64,000 bases of DNA from Cellulophaga tyrosinoxydans. GTDB lineage: Bacteria; Bacteroidota; Bacteroidia; Flavobacteriales; Flavobacteriaceae. Position numbers and translations under genes: made by a program. Below the pieces are notes generated by a model. It did no database searches. It worked only from the letters and a program-made list of their open reading frames with translations, and was not told where the DNA came from. Shown one piece after another: positions 27,224 to 36,998 of the stretch (its first letter is position 1; each line of letters starts with the position of its first letter). The stretch covers positions 1,112,053 to 1,176,052 of the forward strand of contig NZ_FWXO01000001.1 in NCBI RefSeq assembly GCF_900176415.1, in the 5' to 3' direction.

Positions 27224-28777
27224 TTATAAATCAAATTTTATCCCTTGTGCAAGAGGTAATTCTGTAGTGTAATTAATTGTATTTGTTTGTCTACGCATGT
27301 ATATTTTCCAAGCATCAGAACCAGATTCTCTTCCTCCGCCAGTTTCTTTTTCTCCACCAAAAGCACCACCGATTTCTGCTCCTGATGTACCTATATTTAC
27401 GTTAGCAATACCACAATCGCTACCATTGGCAGAAAGAAATAACTCCGCTTCTCTTAAATTATTAGTCATAATCGCAGAGGATAAGCCTTGTGCAACGCCA
27501 TTTTGAATTGCAATGGCATCTGTAACATCCCCTTTATATTTTAATAGGTAAAGTATTGGAGCAAAAGTTTCATGTTGTACAATTTCAAAAGAATTTTCTG
27601 CTTCTGCAATTGCAGGTTTTACGTAGCAACCACTTTCGTAGCCTTTTCCTTCAAGTACGCCACCTTCAATAATAATTTTTCCTCCTTCGGCAACCACTTT
27701 CTCTAATGCCTTTTGATACATAGCAACTGCGCCAGTATCAATTAATGGGCCTACATGATTTTTTTCGTCTAACGGGTTTCCAATTCTTAATTGCTTGTAA
27801 GCATCTACAATAGCAGTTTTAACTTTATCATAAATACTTTCATGTATAATTAATCTACGGGTAGATGTACATCGCTGTCCTGCAGTACCAACTGCGCCAA
27901 ATACAGCCCCAATTACCGTCATTTTAATATCCGCATCTGGAGTAACAATTATGGCATTATTTCCACCTAACTCTAGTAGCGATTTTCCAAGTCTACCTGC
28001 TACTGTTTGTGCAACAATTTTACCCATTCTAGTAGATCCTGTGGCTGAAATTAAAGGAATGCGAACATCGTTAGTCATTAATTCACCAACTTTATAATCT
28101 CCATTAATTAAACAAGAAATACCTTCAGGTAAATTATTTGCTTTTAATACCTCTGCAGCTATATTTTGACATGCTATACCACATAAAGGTGTTTTTTCTG
28201 ATGGTTTCCAAATACACACATCACCACAAATCCATGCTAAGGCAGTATTCCAAGCCCATACGGCAACAGGAAAGTTGAAAGCAGATATAATGCCAACAAC
28301 ACCTAAAGGATGGTATTGTTCGTACATTCTATGACCTGGGCGTTCAGAATGCATGGTTAACCCATGTAATTGTCTTGACAAACCAACTGCAAAATCGCAG
28401 ATATCAATCATTTCTTGAACTTCACCTAGGCCTTCTTGGTAAGATTTCCCCATTTCATAAGAAACTAGTTTCCCTAATGGTTCTTTATATTCTCTTAATT
28501 TATCTCCAAACTGACGTACAATTTCGCCTCGTTGTGGAGCCGGTTTTGTTCTCCATGTTGCATAAGCACTAGTAGCAGCAATAAGTACTTTTTCATAATC
28601 CGCATTTGTAGTAGTATTAACCTTGGCAATTAATGCCCCGTCTACTGGAGAGTACGAAGATATTTCTTCACCAGAACCAAAATTAGTTGAACCGGTAGAG
28701 GTTCCGTTATTGGTTTTTTTAATTCCTAATACTTTTAAAGCAGTATCAACACCAAAATCTAAGGCTATTTCTGACAT
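27224..28777 (-). CDS. Aldehyde dehydrogenase, ALDH7 type
   Basis: 517 residues. NAD(P)+-dependent oxidation of an aldehyde to an acid in the cytoplasm. Catalytic Cys303 lies in GTAGQRCTSTRRL, general base Glu269 in LLELGGNN and Asn168 in ISAFNFPVAVW. The overall pattern matches the ALDH7/antiquitin group (alpha-aminoadipic semialdehyde or piperideine-6-carboxylate dehydrogenase, lysine catabolism). The neighbour two genes upstream is 3-hydroxyanthranilate dioxygenase, whose pathway uses a different ALDH subfamily, so I do not assign it to kynurenine breakdown. Physiological substrate is inference. Confidence 0.9.
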   Translation of the reverse strand: MSEIALDFGVDTALKVLGIKKTNNGTSTGSTNFGSGEEISSYSPVDGALIAKVNTTTNADYEKVLIAATSAYATWRTKPAPQRGEIVRQFGDKLREYKEPLGKLVSYEMGKSYQEGLGEVQEMIDICDFAVGLSRQLHGLTMHSERPGHRMYEQYHPLGVVGIISAFNFPVAVWAWNTALAWICGDVCIWKPSEKTPLCGIACQNIAAEVLKANNLPEGISCLINGDYKVGELMTNDVRIPLISATGSTRMGKIVAQTVAGRLGKSLLELGGNNAIIVTPDADIKMTVIGAVFGAVGTAGQRCTSTRRLIIHESIYDKVKTAIVDAYKQLRIGNPLDEKNHVGPLIDTGAVAMYQKALEKVVAEGGKIIIEGGVLEGKGYESGCYVKPAIAEAENSFEIVQHETFAPILYLLKYKGDVTDAIAIQNGVAQGLSSAIMTNNLREAELFLSANGSDCGIANVNIGTSGAEIGGAFGGEKETGGGRESGSDAWKIYMRRQTNTINYTTELPLAQGIKFDL

Positions 28778-28862
28778 TTTATAACTTTTTTATAATGTTT
28801 TGTTACATTTATTTCAAAGTTACAAATATTAATGATACTAAAAAGCAACCACATTCATAAGT

Positions 28863-29222
28863 TTATACAAGCAGTAAAACAATTGTGATTATGGCGGGAA
28901 TTCCTTGAATAAAAAATATTTTTTTAGAAACACTAATTGCACCATAAATCCCTGCAATAGCAACACAGCTGAGAAAAAATAATGCGATATTTACATACCA
29001 TTCTGGATTATGAATAAAGAATGTCCATACCAATCCAGCGGCCAAGAAACCATTGTATAATCCTTGATTAGCGGCCATAGGTTTTGTGGGTTCGAATAAT
29101 TCTTTTGGAAAATTTCTAAATATCTTCTTGCCTTTTGTTGTCCATGCAAACATCTCGAACCACATGAAATAAAAGTGTAAAAATGCGATGATGCCAATTA
29201 GTATTTTTATAAGTACCTCCAT
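28863..29222 (-). CDS. DUF1304 small membrane protein
   Basis: 119 residues, four predicted membrane helices. The DUF1304 pattern is plain: HFYFMWFEMFAW in helix 1 and AANQGLYNGFLAAGLVWTFF in the middle. Function of the family is unknown. It lies 3 bp downstream of the 3-hydroxyanthranilate dioxygenase gene, hence cotranscribed, and 85 bp upstream of ALDH. Confidence 0.9.
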   Translation of the reverse strand: MEVLIKILIGIIAFLHFYFMWFEMFAWTTKGKKIFRNFPKELFEPTKPMAANQGLYNGFLAAGLVWTFFIHNPEWYVNIALFFLSCVAIAGIYGAISVSKKIFFIQGIPAIITIVLLLV

Positions 29223-29225
29223 TGT

Positions 29226-29765
29226 TTATTCTTTTGCTATAAAACGTTCATCAACTGGCATTACTGTGCCACAATTTTTACATGTTCTAAGCTCTTTAGA
29301 GCTGTAGAAATGTTTAAAATGTGATAAGAAATCTTTCTCTATATCATTTAGCGTAAAATAGGCTTCGTATAATTTGTGATTACAATTGTCGCAAAACCAA
29401 AGCAAACCATCATCAACATTCATGTGATTTCTTTTTCTTTCAATAACTAAGCCAATGGAGTTGTTATGGCGAACAGGTGAATGTGGAATTTTTGCAGGAT
29501 GTAAATACATATCGCCTGGCCCAAGTTTCATGGTTTTCTTTTTACCATCTTCTTGTATATGAACTTCTATTATGCCTTCTAATTGATAAAAAAGCTCTTC
29601 GGTTTCATTGTAATGATAATCTTTTCTAGCATTTGGACCAGCAACAATCATAACAATATAATCACCAGCATCTTTATACAGATTTCTATTACCAACTGGT
29701 GGTTTTAAGGTATCTCTGTTTTCTGAAATCCATTTATTAAGGTTAAAAGGAGGAGCTATTGCCAT
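29226..29765 (-). CDS. nbaC: 3-hydroxyanthranilate 3,4-dioxygenase
   Basis: 179 residues from the ATG at 29765; the reading frame extends only two codons further to a TTG. Cupin ring-cleavage enzyme converting 3-hydroxyanthranilate to 2-amino-3-carboxymuconate semialdehyde, in the kynurenine route to quinolinate/NAD or tryptophan catabolism. Iron ligands are His51, Glu57 and His95; substrate residues Arg47, Arg99 and Glu110 are present. The bacterial-type second metal site is intact (Cys125, Cys128, Cys162, Cys165). No other kynurenine-pathway gene is in the window apart from the unproven ALDH. Confidence 0.96.
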   Translation of the reverse strand: MAIAPPFNLNKWISENRDTLKPPVGNRNLYKDAGDYIVMIVAGPNARKDYHYNETEELFYQLEGIIEVHIQEDGKKKTMKLGPGDMYLHPAKIPHSPVRHNNSIGLVIERKRNHMNVDDGLLWFCDNCNHKLYEAYFTLNDIEKDFLSHFKHFYSSKELRTCKNCGTVMPVDERFIAKE

Positions 29766-29863
29766 ATTCAAGATTTTTACGAAAGTTATAAAAATCTCAT
29801 GACATATAATGTATAATACAAAAAGCCTTACAATTCAACTAGCAGTCTATTTCAATTAAATTT

Positions 29864-30340
29864 TTAATTGAAAAATATTTGGGTAAAATAATAGTTGCCT
29901 TCTACATCTTGTTTAATACTTAAGGCAGAATGCGTATAATTTCCCTCAATATTTTTTTTGTGTTTAGGGCTTTTTAACCAAGCTTCGAGAGTTGCTTCAT
30001 TAGTTACGTATTCTTTTGCAACATTTTCAGATACATTCTTAGCTTTAGTCTTTTTCTCTATTTTCGATGCTCGGAGGTTAAAATTATCGTGACTTAATTT
30101 TCCTTGACTAACCATATAAGCAGAATGTTCACTTGCAGCTATGTACGTTTCAGAATTAAAAACTAAGCTGTTTTTCCCGATTGCTATTCTATGATCATTT
30201 ATTAATTTAAATAATTCCATTTCATTTGAAGATGCATTTTCTAGTCCTGTTTCTTCTAGTATTGTCACTTCAAAAACGTCTTTTGTGCAAGAATTTAGAA
30301 CTAATAAAAGTGTAACAAAAATTGTGTATGCCAATCTCAT
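29864..30340 (-). CDS. CAP/SCP-domain lipoprotein (first copy)
   Basis: 158 residues from the ATG at 30340. That start gives a lipoprotein signal peptide (RLAYTIFVTLLLVLNSC) with Cys followed by TKD; upstream in-frame residues are not signal-like. The rest is a CAP (cysteine-rich secretory/PR-1-like) domain: LINDHRIAIGKNSLVFN, HSAYMVSQGKLSHDNFN, AKNVSENVAKEY, and LKSPKHKKNIEGNYTHSALS with the conserved His residues. CAP proteins are extracytoplasmic; the Cys-x-Lys-Asp start resembles the flavobacterial lipoprotein surface-export signal. A close paralogue is the next gene upstream (30605). Confidence 0.9.
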   Translation of the reverse strand: MRLAYTIFVTLLLVLNSCTKDVFEVTILEETGLENASSNEMELFKLINDHRIAIGKNSLVFNSETYIAASEHSAYMVSQGKLSHDNFNLRASKIEKKTKAKNVSENVAKEYVTNEATLEAWLKSPKHKKNIEGNYTHSALSIKQDVEGNYYFTQIFFN

Positions 30341-30386
30341 TTTGTAATATTCGGGGGTTAATAATACCGCAAACATAAGATGAGCA

Positions 30387-30503
30387 ACTTTTTTTTTGGG
30401 GGTAAAATCAGGATCAATTGAGAAATAATCGTTAACAAGTAAACTATGCTCGAGTAAATACTTAACTGTAAATTAGGTCATGCATTTTACCCCAAAAAAA
30501 AGT
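30387..30503. repeat. Imperfect inverted repeat with T9G5 / C4A8 arms
   Basis: Arms at 30387-30408 and 30484-30503 are near-exact reverse complements, differing only in homopolymer length: nine T and five G against eight A and four C. They enclose 75 nt. The arms end in A on either strand after the stem, so this is not an ordinary U-run terminator. It lies in the promoter region of the first CAP gene, whose start is 47 bp to the left. Confidence 0.55.
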
Positions 30504-30604
30504 ATTTAATTTAATAATTGACTCTTTATCTAGGAAATTAATTTATAGAACGATAAAATTTAAAAGCTGGTTCGGTAAATAACTAAAAAGTATCGGTGAA
30601 ATAA

Positions 30605-31093
30605 TTATTGAATCCCTAATTTGTAGAACAATTGAGTATAGTAGTAATTACCATTTGCATCTAATTTAACGCTAACTGCGGTGTGTGTAAAATCACCTTC
30701 GATAGATTTTCTGTGATCAGAACTATTCATCCAATTTTCAAAAGTTTCTTGAGCACTAGCATAATTTCTGGCTACATTTTCTGAAACTTGGCTTGCATTT
30801 ACTTCAGACGAAATGTCGGATGCTCTTGCACTAAAATTATCATGGCTTATACTACCCTTGGCAATCATGTAGTCTGTGTGGGCATTAGCATACTTGTAGG
30901 CAACAGCGCTATATGCTAGTGAATTATAACCATTCGCGGTTCTATACGAATTAACGGTTTCTAGAATTTCATTTTCAACAATAATTGCATTCTCCGATTC
31001 TACTAATATTGTATTTTCTATTGTCTCTTTACTGCAAGAGCTAACAATTAATACAAATAAGAACATGAGTGCATAAGGCATCTTCATTTTCAT
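30605..31093 (-). CDS. CAP/SCP-domain lipoprotein (second copy)
   Basis: 162 residues from the ATG at 31093 (31087 and 31081 are close alternatives). The signal peptide MPYALMFLFVLIVSSC ends at a lipobox, Cys followed by SKETIEN. The CAP domain has TVNSYRTANGYNSLAYS, HTDYMIAKGSISHDNFSARA, VSENVARNYASAQETF and SSDHRKSIEGDFTHTAVSVK. It is clearly homologous to the gene at 29864 across the whole length, a tandem duplication with diverged copies. Longer reading-frame starts upstream add a second, unrelated hydrophobic stretch and are rejected. Confidence 0.88.
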   Translation of the reverse strand: MKMKMPYALMFLFVLIVSSCSKETIENTILVESENAIIVENEILETVNSYRTANGYNSLAYSAVAYKYANAHTDYMIAKGSISHDNFSARASDISSEVNASQVSENVARNYASAQETFENWMNSSDHRKSIEGDFTHTAVSVKLDANGNYYYTQLFYKLGIQ

Positions 31094-31397
31094 ATACTGT
31101 TCTATTTGTAAGTAGTAAGTTGTAGAAAAGGGGATTTCTAGTGTTCTATTGGCTCTCGTAAACCAATACTGTAAGGATATTAAAAATATCATAACAAAAC
31201 TATTAATGGTAGCAAATTTTCGATGAAATGCATCTTTTTTTAAGAAATGCCTTTTTTCGGGTTGCAATAAATCTAGAGCAAGATTGTCTTTTTTAGAACA
31301 AATTTTCTAGCATTTAACAGGTAAAAAAAAATCACGGTATTCCGTTAGTTATCATTCTAATAAACCTAGTATATTTACTAGACAAAATCCTGTATTC
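31094..31397. other. Divergent promoter region of CAP and A2M genes
   Basis: About 300 bp between the leftward CAP gene and the rightward alpha-2-macroglobulin gene. I see no convincing gene. Apart from the palindrome at 31366 it holds an AT-rich run with a poly-A stretch near 31322. It must carry both promoters. Confidence 0.5.
31366..31381. promoter_or_regulatory. Palindrome upstream of A2M gene
   Basis: Perfect inverted repeat CTAGTA-TATT-TACTAG, 16 bp upstream of the A2M start. The internal TATATTTA resembles a Bacteroidota -7 element lacking the final G. It could be an operator overlapping the promoter; no regulator is identified. Confidence 0.3.
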
Positions 31398-34300
31398 ATG
31401 AACATTAGACTTTTCTCTTTAGCATTCGCTGTTTTATTTATTTTTAGTTGTAAAGACAAATCAATTGATTTTAAAAATCAATCTGATAATTTAAACAGGT
31501 ATCAAGAATACATTTCAGAGGTAACCCATGGGATCATAGCTTCAAAGAGTGATGTTCGTGTTGTATTAAAAGCTCCTGTTACATCGTGGAAAAATGGTGC
31601 AACGCTAGATAAAAGTCTTTTTGAAGTGTCTCCTAGTGTAAACGGAAAAGTAATTGCGCTAGACGATAGAACCATTGCTTTTGTTCCTGAAAACGGATTT
31701 AAACAGAATACAGAGTATTCTTTTACATTAGCGCTTGGCGACATTGTAAAAGATATACCTAAAGATCTTGAAGAGCTTACTTTTTTAGTAAAAACAATAG
31801 AACAACAGTTTACTATTTATACCAATCCAATACAGTCTTACTCTAAAGAAAAACAGTATATAGAAGGTCAATTACGCAGTGCAGACCTACTTACTTTAGA
31901 TATTGCCCAAAAATTAATACAGGTAAAACAAAACGGAAAAGATATTAAAGTAAAATTTGATTCTTCAGTAAAAGAGGGGACATTATTTCAGTTTAAAATT
32001 GATAGTATTCAAAGATATACCGAAGATTCAAATTTAGAGGTAGTATGGGATGGCTCTAAATACGATATTAATAGCAAAGGAAGTAATACCATTGTAATAC
32101 CAGGTAAAAACAATTTTGTTGTGTTAGATGTTATCGTGGAAAACAATGAAAAACCTCATGTGTCAATTAACTTTTCTGACCCACTTAAAAAAGGCCAAAA
32201 TTTTAAAGGTCTTGTAGTTTTAGAAGGGGATAATAATTTAAAATATAGTGTAAATGGTAATACCTTAAAGGTCTACCCGTCTATTGAAATTACTGGCACT
32301 GCTTTACTAGAAGTATTTAACGGAATAGAAAGCGTTGATGGGTTTAAATTAAAAACAAAATATGAAGAACGTATAGCTTTTGAACAAATTAAACCAGAGG
32401 TTAGATTACTTTCAAACGGTACAATACTACCATCATCCAATAATCTTAAAATAAATTTTGAAGCCGTAAATCTTAAATATGTAGATGTTACCGTATTGCG
32501 CATTTACGAAAATAATGTACTTCAGTTTCTTCAAAACAATAATATAAATGGCAATTATAACCTAAAACAAGTAGGTAGACCAGTAGCTGCTAAAAAATTG
32601 GAGCTTCAAAATAACTTAACTGCAAATAACGGTAAATGGTCTGCGCATGCTCTAGATTTAAAATCTATTATCACTCCTGAACAAGGCGCTATTTATCATG
32701 TAGAGTTTTCATTTAAACCTTCTTATAGTTTATATAAATGTGAATCTACAAATTTTGACACTGCTAAAGAAGAATCTGAAGATTACGATTCAGAAAGTGA
32801 AGAAAGTTCATGGGATGGTGTTGAAGAATATTACGACGATTATTACTATTACGATTATAACTGGAATGAACGCGAAAACCCATGCCATACTTCTTATTAT
32901 TATGACAAGAAAGTATCTATAAATGTTTTGGCGAGTGATATAGGTGTAACTATTAAAAAAGGATTGAATAAAAGCTTTTTTATTGCTGTTAATGATATTG
33001 TTTCTACCGCACCAATGGCAGGAGCAAAAGTTGTTTTTTATAATTATCAGCAACAACCTGTGGGTTCTGTTACCACAGATGATAAAGGCATGACCTTTTT
33101 TGATGCCACGAATAATCAAGCCTATTTTGCCATAGTTGAAAAAAATGGGCAAAAAACTTATATTAAATTAAATGACGGTAATGTTTTATCTGTCAGTAAG
33201 TTCGATGTTTCTGGAGTAAAATTACAGAAAGGCATTAAAGGATTTATTTTCGGCGAACGTGGTGTGTGGAGACCTGGCGACAATATATTTTTGTCTTTTA
33301 TGCTCAATGATAATGCAAACAAACTTCCAACAAACCACCCTGTAAAATTAGAACTATTAGACCCGTATAACAAAGTGGTTTATAAAGAAGTAAAAACATA
33401 CGGATTAGATAATTTTTACAATTTTGAGTTAAAGACTGATGAAAATGCACCAACAGGTAACTGGTTAGCTAAAGTTACAGTCGGTGGGGCATCGTTTACA
33501 AAAACTATTAAAATTGAAACCATAAAACCTAATAGGCTTAAAATAAGAACTGATTTTGCTAGCGAAATTTTAGATGGTTCTCAACCTGTGAGAGGAACAA
33601 TGGAAGTAAAATGGTTACATGGAGCCATTGCTAAAAATTTGAAAGCAGATATTACCGCTAAATTCAATACAAAAACAACCACATTCAAAAATTATCCAAG
33701 TTATGTTTTTGATGATCCTTCTCGTAGTTTTTCAAGTGAAGATCAAGTAGTTTTTAATGGTAAGGTAGATGAGGAAGGCAAAGCAAATTTCAGCATTAGC
33801 CCTCAATTAAGTGGTAATGCTCCTGGAATGTTAAATGCTGCCTTCATTACTAAAGTTTACGAAAATGGAGGCGATTATAGTACTGATGTGTTTACTAAAA
33901 CCTACTCTCCTTTTGATACTTACATAGGTTTAAATGTTCCAAAAGGAGATAAAACCAGAGGAATGCTACTTACCGATGTTAAGCATAATTTTGAGGTAGT
34001 TACTGTTGATGAAAATGGTAAGCCAAAGGCAAAACAAAATTTAAAAGTTACGGTACAAAAAGTAAGCTGGAGATGGTGGTGGGACAATTCGGCAGATAAT
34101 CTATCTTCATATAGCAGTAGTGAATATTACGAGAAGGTTTATGAAGAAACTATTAATACCTCTTCTAACGGTAAGGCAACATTTAATTTTGAACTTAAAT
34201 ATCCAGATTGGGGTCGTTATTTAGTTCGTGTTGAAGATCAAAATGGCGGACATGCCACTGGAAAAACTATCTATATAGATTGGCCAGGATGGGCAGGAAA

Positions 34301-36920
34301 ATCTCGTAAAAATGATCCATCAGCGGCAACAATGTTATTATTTTCAACGGATAAAGAAAATTATAATGTAGGCGAAAAGGCAGTCATTACTTTTCCTAGT
34401 TCGGAAGGTGGCAGAGCATTGGTAACTGTAGAAAACGGGAGTGAAGTTCTTGAATCACTATGGGTAGAAACTAAAAAGGGAGAAACGAAATTTGAACTTC
34501 CGATAACCGAGTTATACACACCAAATATTTATATAAACATAGCATTATTACAACCGCATGCATCTACCTTAAACGATTCTCCAATTAGAATGTATGGTGT
34601 TGTTGGAGTTGGAGTTGAAAATCCAAATACCAGATTAGTGCCTCAAATTTCAATGCCGGATGTTTTGCGTCCTGAAGAAAGCATAACAGTTAAAATAAAC
34701 GAGAAAAATAAAAAAGCAATGACCTATACCATTGCAATAGTTGATGATGGCTTGTTAGATCTAACTCGTTTTAAAACTCCAGATGCATGGAGCTCATTTT
34801 ATGCAAAAGAAGCTTTAGGAGTAAAAACTTGGGATATTTATGATGATGTTATTGGTGCTTTTGGAGGTCGCATAGATCAAGTATTTGCAATTGGTGGAGA
34901 TGATGAATTAGCAGGAGCAAAAAATAAAAAAGCAAACAGATTTGAGCCTATTGTAGTTCATTTAGGTCCTTTCAGCTTAAAGGCAGGCGAAGCTAAATCA
35001 CATACTATTAAAATACCAAAATATGTGGGGTCTGTAAGAACCATGGTTATTGCAGGTAATGCTGAAAAAGAAGCCTATGGAATGGCAGAAAAAACGACGG
35101 CTGTGCGCAAACCGCTTATGGTTTTAGCATCATTACCACGTAAAATTACACCGGGCGAAAAAGTAACATTGCCAGTTACCGTTTTTGCAATGGAGTCTAA
35201 AGTAAAAAATGTAACGGTACGAATTAAACAAGACAAATCATTTAAAATAGTAGGTGATGCAACACAATCACTTACATTTAGTCAACCTGATGAAAAAATG
35301 GTTTATTTTGATTTGGATGTTGCCGATTTTAAAGGCATTGGAAAAGTAATTGTTGAAGCTTCTGGTGGTGGCGAAACAGCATCATTCGAAATTCCTATTG
35401 ATGTGGTAAATCCAAATCCTTTGACAACCACAATTCAAGATGTACAACTTGAGGCAAATAGTAGTCAAACTATAAATCTGGAGACTTTTGGAATTTCTGG
35501 AAGTAATACGGCGAGTATAGAATTCTCTACACTACCACCTATGAGTTTTGATGGTAGAATGCAATATTTAATTCAATACCCACATGGGTGTGTTGAACAA
35601 ACTACATCAGCCGCTTTCCCACAGTTATTTTTGAATGATATTTTTGATATGTCTTCCGCTAAGAAAAGCGAAACTCAGAAAAACGTTAATAATGCTATAA
35701 AACGATTGGGCGGTTTCCAGAGACCAAATGGTGGATTCTCTTATTGGCCAGGTCTTGGCAGTACAGATGATTGGGGAACAACCTATGCTGGACACTTTTT
35801 ATTAGAAGCGGAGAAAAAAGGATATGTAATGCCTATAGGCTTTAAAACAAATTGGGTAAAATACCAACAGAATACAGCTAAACAATGGCGATCAGGAGGT
35901 AATTATTCAGATCTTGCACAGGCATATCGTTTATATACTTTAGCGCTTTCTGGAAATGCTGATGTGGCTTCAATGAATAGATTACGAGAAACTAACGGAG
36001 TTTCTAATGAAGCAAAATTTAGATTAGCTGCGGCTTACGGACTTGTAGGTCAGGATAATGTAGCACAGCAAATTTTAAAAACGGCTAGCGTAGATTTTGA
36101 CAGCTATAAATATAACTATTACACCTATGGTTCATCGGAAAGAAATCGCGCTATGGCTTTGGAAACGTATGTGTTAATGAAAGACAAAACGAAGGCTCAA
36201 GAATTGGCTAAAACTATTGCAAAAAGTTTAAATGAGCAAAGATGGATGAGTACTCAAAGCACATCTTATAGTTTATTAGCCATGGCAAAATTTGCTGAAA
36301 TGGTGGGTGGAAAAGGCATAAAAGCAAGTGTAACTGTAAATAGTAAAACAGATAATATAGCTACAAGTAAAACTTTAGCGAGTAGAACCTTGGAAATTAA
36401 AAAAGGTACTAACTCAATTCAATTAAAAAATTTAGAAGGCAATTTGCTATATGTTAGTATTGTAAATAGTGGAATATTACCGGTTGGAGAGGAAAAAGAA
36501 ATTCAACGTAATTTAGCCGTACGAACAACTTTTAAAGGTCGTGATGGTTCTAGTATTAATATCTCCTCAATAAGTCAGGGAACAGACTTTGTTGCTGAGG
36601 TAACGCTTACAAATACTACGGGTAATGCAATTAACAACATGGCTCTTTCTGAGATTTTCCCTAGTGGTTGGGAAATTGTAAATACACGATTTACAGATTT
36701 TGGAGATTTTGCACAAAATGATGTCACGTATACAGATTTACGTGACGATCGCGCTAATTTCTATTTTAATATGAATAAGAATGAAACCAAAACATTTAGA
36801 ATTCTTTTAAATGCCTCGTATTTAGGCACCTATTATTTGCCAGGAGTACAAGTTGAAGCAATGTATGATAATGATTATGTTGCTAGAACCAAAGGGCAAT
36901 GGATTAAAGTTGTTCAATAA
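31398..36920 (+). CDS. Bacterial alpha-2-macroglobulin lipoprotein
   Basis: 1840 residues, the YfhM-like bacterial A2M family. The lipoprotein signal (MNIRLFSLAFAVLFIFSC) is followed by Cys-Lys-Asp. Repeated macroglobulin Ig-like domains fill the first half. The thioester motif is intact: YPHGCVEQ with Cys1398 and Gln1401, so it should form a reactive Cys-Gln thioester that traps proteases. An acidic, Tyr-rich insert lies at about residues 455-500. A helical thioester-domain region and C-terminal domain follow. It is the partner of penicillin-binding protein 1C, found 2 kb downstream, in envelope defence and repair. Confidence 0.95.
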   Translation: MNIRLFSLAFAVLFIFSCKDKSIDFKNQSDNLNRYQEYISEVTHGIIASKSDVRVVLKAPVTSWKNGATLDKSLFEVSPSVNGKVIALDDRTIAFVPENGFKQNTEYSFTLALGDIVKDIPKDLEELTFLVKTIEQQFTIYTNPIQSYSKEKQYIEGQLRSADLLTLDIAQKLIQVKQNGKDIKVKFDSSVKEGTLFQFKIDSIQRYTEDSNLEVVWDGSKYDINSKGSNTIVIPGKNNFVVLDVIVENNEKPHVSINFSDPLKKGQNFKGLVVLEGDNNLKYSVNGNTLKVYPSIEITGTALLEVFNGIESVDGFKLKTKYEERIAFEQIKPEVRLLSNGTILPSSNNLKINFEAVNLKYVDVTVLRIYENNVLQFLQNNNINGNYNLKQVGRPVAAKKLELQNNLTANNGKWSAHALDLKSIITPEQGAIYHVEFSFKPSYSLYKCESTNFDTAKEESEDYDSESEESSWDGVEEYYDDYYYYDYNWNERENPCHTSYYYDKKVSINVLASDIGVTIKKGLNKSFFIAVNDIVSTAPMAGAKVVFYNYQQQPVGSVTTDDKGMTFFDATNNQAYFAIVEKNGQKTYIKLNDGNVLSVSKFDVSGVKLQKGIKGFIFGERGVWRPGDNIFLSFMLNDNANKLPTNHPVKLELLDPYNKVVYKEVKTYGLDNFYNFELKTDENAPTGNWLAKVTVGGASFTKTIKIETIKPNRLKIRTDFASEILDGSQPVRGTMEVKWLHGAIAKNLKADITAKFNTKTTTFKNYPSYVFDDPSRSFSSEDQVVFNGKVDEEGKANFSISPQLSGNAPGMLNAAFITKVYENGGDYSTDVFTKTYSPFDTYIGLNVPKGDKTRGMLLTDVKHNFEVVTVDENGKPKAKQNLKVTVQKVSWRWWWDNSADNLSSYSSSEYYEKVYEETINTSSNGKATFNFELKYPDWGRYLVRVEDQNGGHATGKTIYIDWPGWAGKSRKNDPSAATMLLFSTDKENYNVGEKAVITFPSSEGGRALVTVENGSEVLESLWVETKKGETKFELPITELYTPNIYINIALLQPHASTLNDSPIRMYGVVGVGVENPNTRLVPQISMPDVLRPEESITVKINEKNKKAMTYTIAIVDDGLLDLTRFKTPDAWSSFYAKEALGVKTWDIYDDVIGAFGGRIDQVFAIGGDDELAGAKNKKANRFEPIVVHLGPFSLKAGEAKSHTIKIPKYVGSVRTMVIAGNAEKEAYGMAEKTTAVRKPLMVLASLPRKITPGEKVTLPVTVFAMESKVKNVTVRIKQDKSFKIVGDATQSLTFSQPDEKMVYFDLDVADFKGIGKVIVEASGGGETASFEIPIDVVNPNPLTTTIQDVQLEANSSQTINLETFGISGSNTASIEFSTLPPMSFDGRMQYLIQYPHGCVEQTTSAAFPQLFLNDIFDMSSAKKSETQKNVNNAIKRLGGFQRPNGGFSYWPGLGSTDDWGTTYAGHFLLEAEKKGYVMPIGFKTNWVKYQQNTAKQWRSGGNYSDLAQAYRLYTLALSGNADVASMNRLRETNGVSNEAKFRLAAAYGLVGQDNVAQQILKTASVDFDSYKYNYYTYGSSERNRAMALETYVLMKDKTKAQELAKTIAKSLNEQRWMSTQSTSYSLLAMAKFAEMVGGKGIKASVTVNSKTDNIATSKTLASRTLEIKKGTNSIQLKNLEGNLLYVSIVNSGILPVGEEKEIQRNLAVRTTFKGRDGSSINISSISQGTDFVAEVTLTNTTGNAINNMALSEIFPSGWEIVNTRFTDFGDFAQNDVTYTDLRDDRANFYFNMNKNETKTFRILLNASYLGTYYLPGVQVEAMYDNDYVARTKGQWIKVVQ

Positions 36921-36944
36921 AATTTATAGCTTTTTAAATACAAG

Positions 36945-36969
36945 AAACCCCATAATTTATGGGGTTTTT
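36945..36969 (+). terminator. Intrinsic terminator after A2M gene
   Basis: Ten-base-pair stem (AAACCCCATA and complement), 3-nt loop and T run, 25 bp after the A2M stop. The next gene downstream is convergent. Confidence 0.8.
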
Positions 36970-36998
36970 CTATTTATGAGAATTATGTAATTTAATGT

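Noticed and set aside
27224-28777. ALDH considered as 2-aminomuconate semialdehyde dehydrogenase because it lies near the 3-hydroxyanthranilate dioxygenase
   Set aside because: The sequence pattern is ALDH7-like, a different subfamily, and no other kynurenine-pathway gene is adjacent.
31094-31267. Longer start for the second CAP gene
   Set aside because: The added residues contain a separate hydrophobic stretch and displace the lipoprotein signal; the Met cluster at 31093-31081 is more natural.
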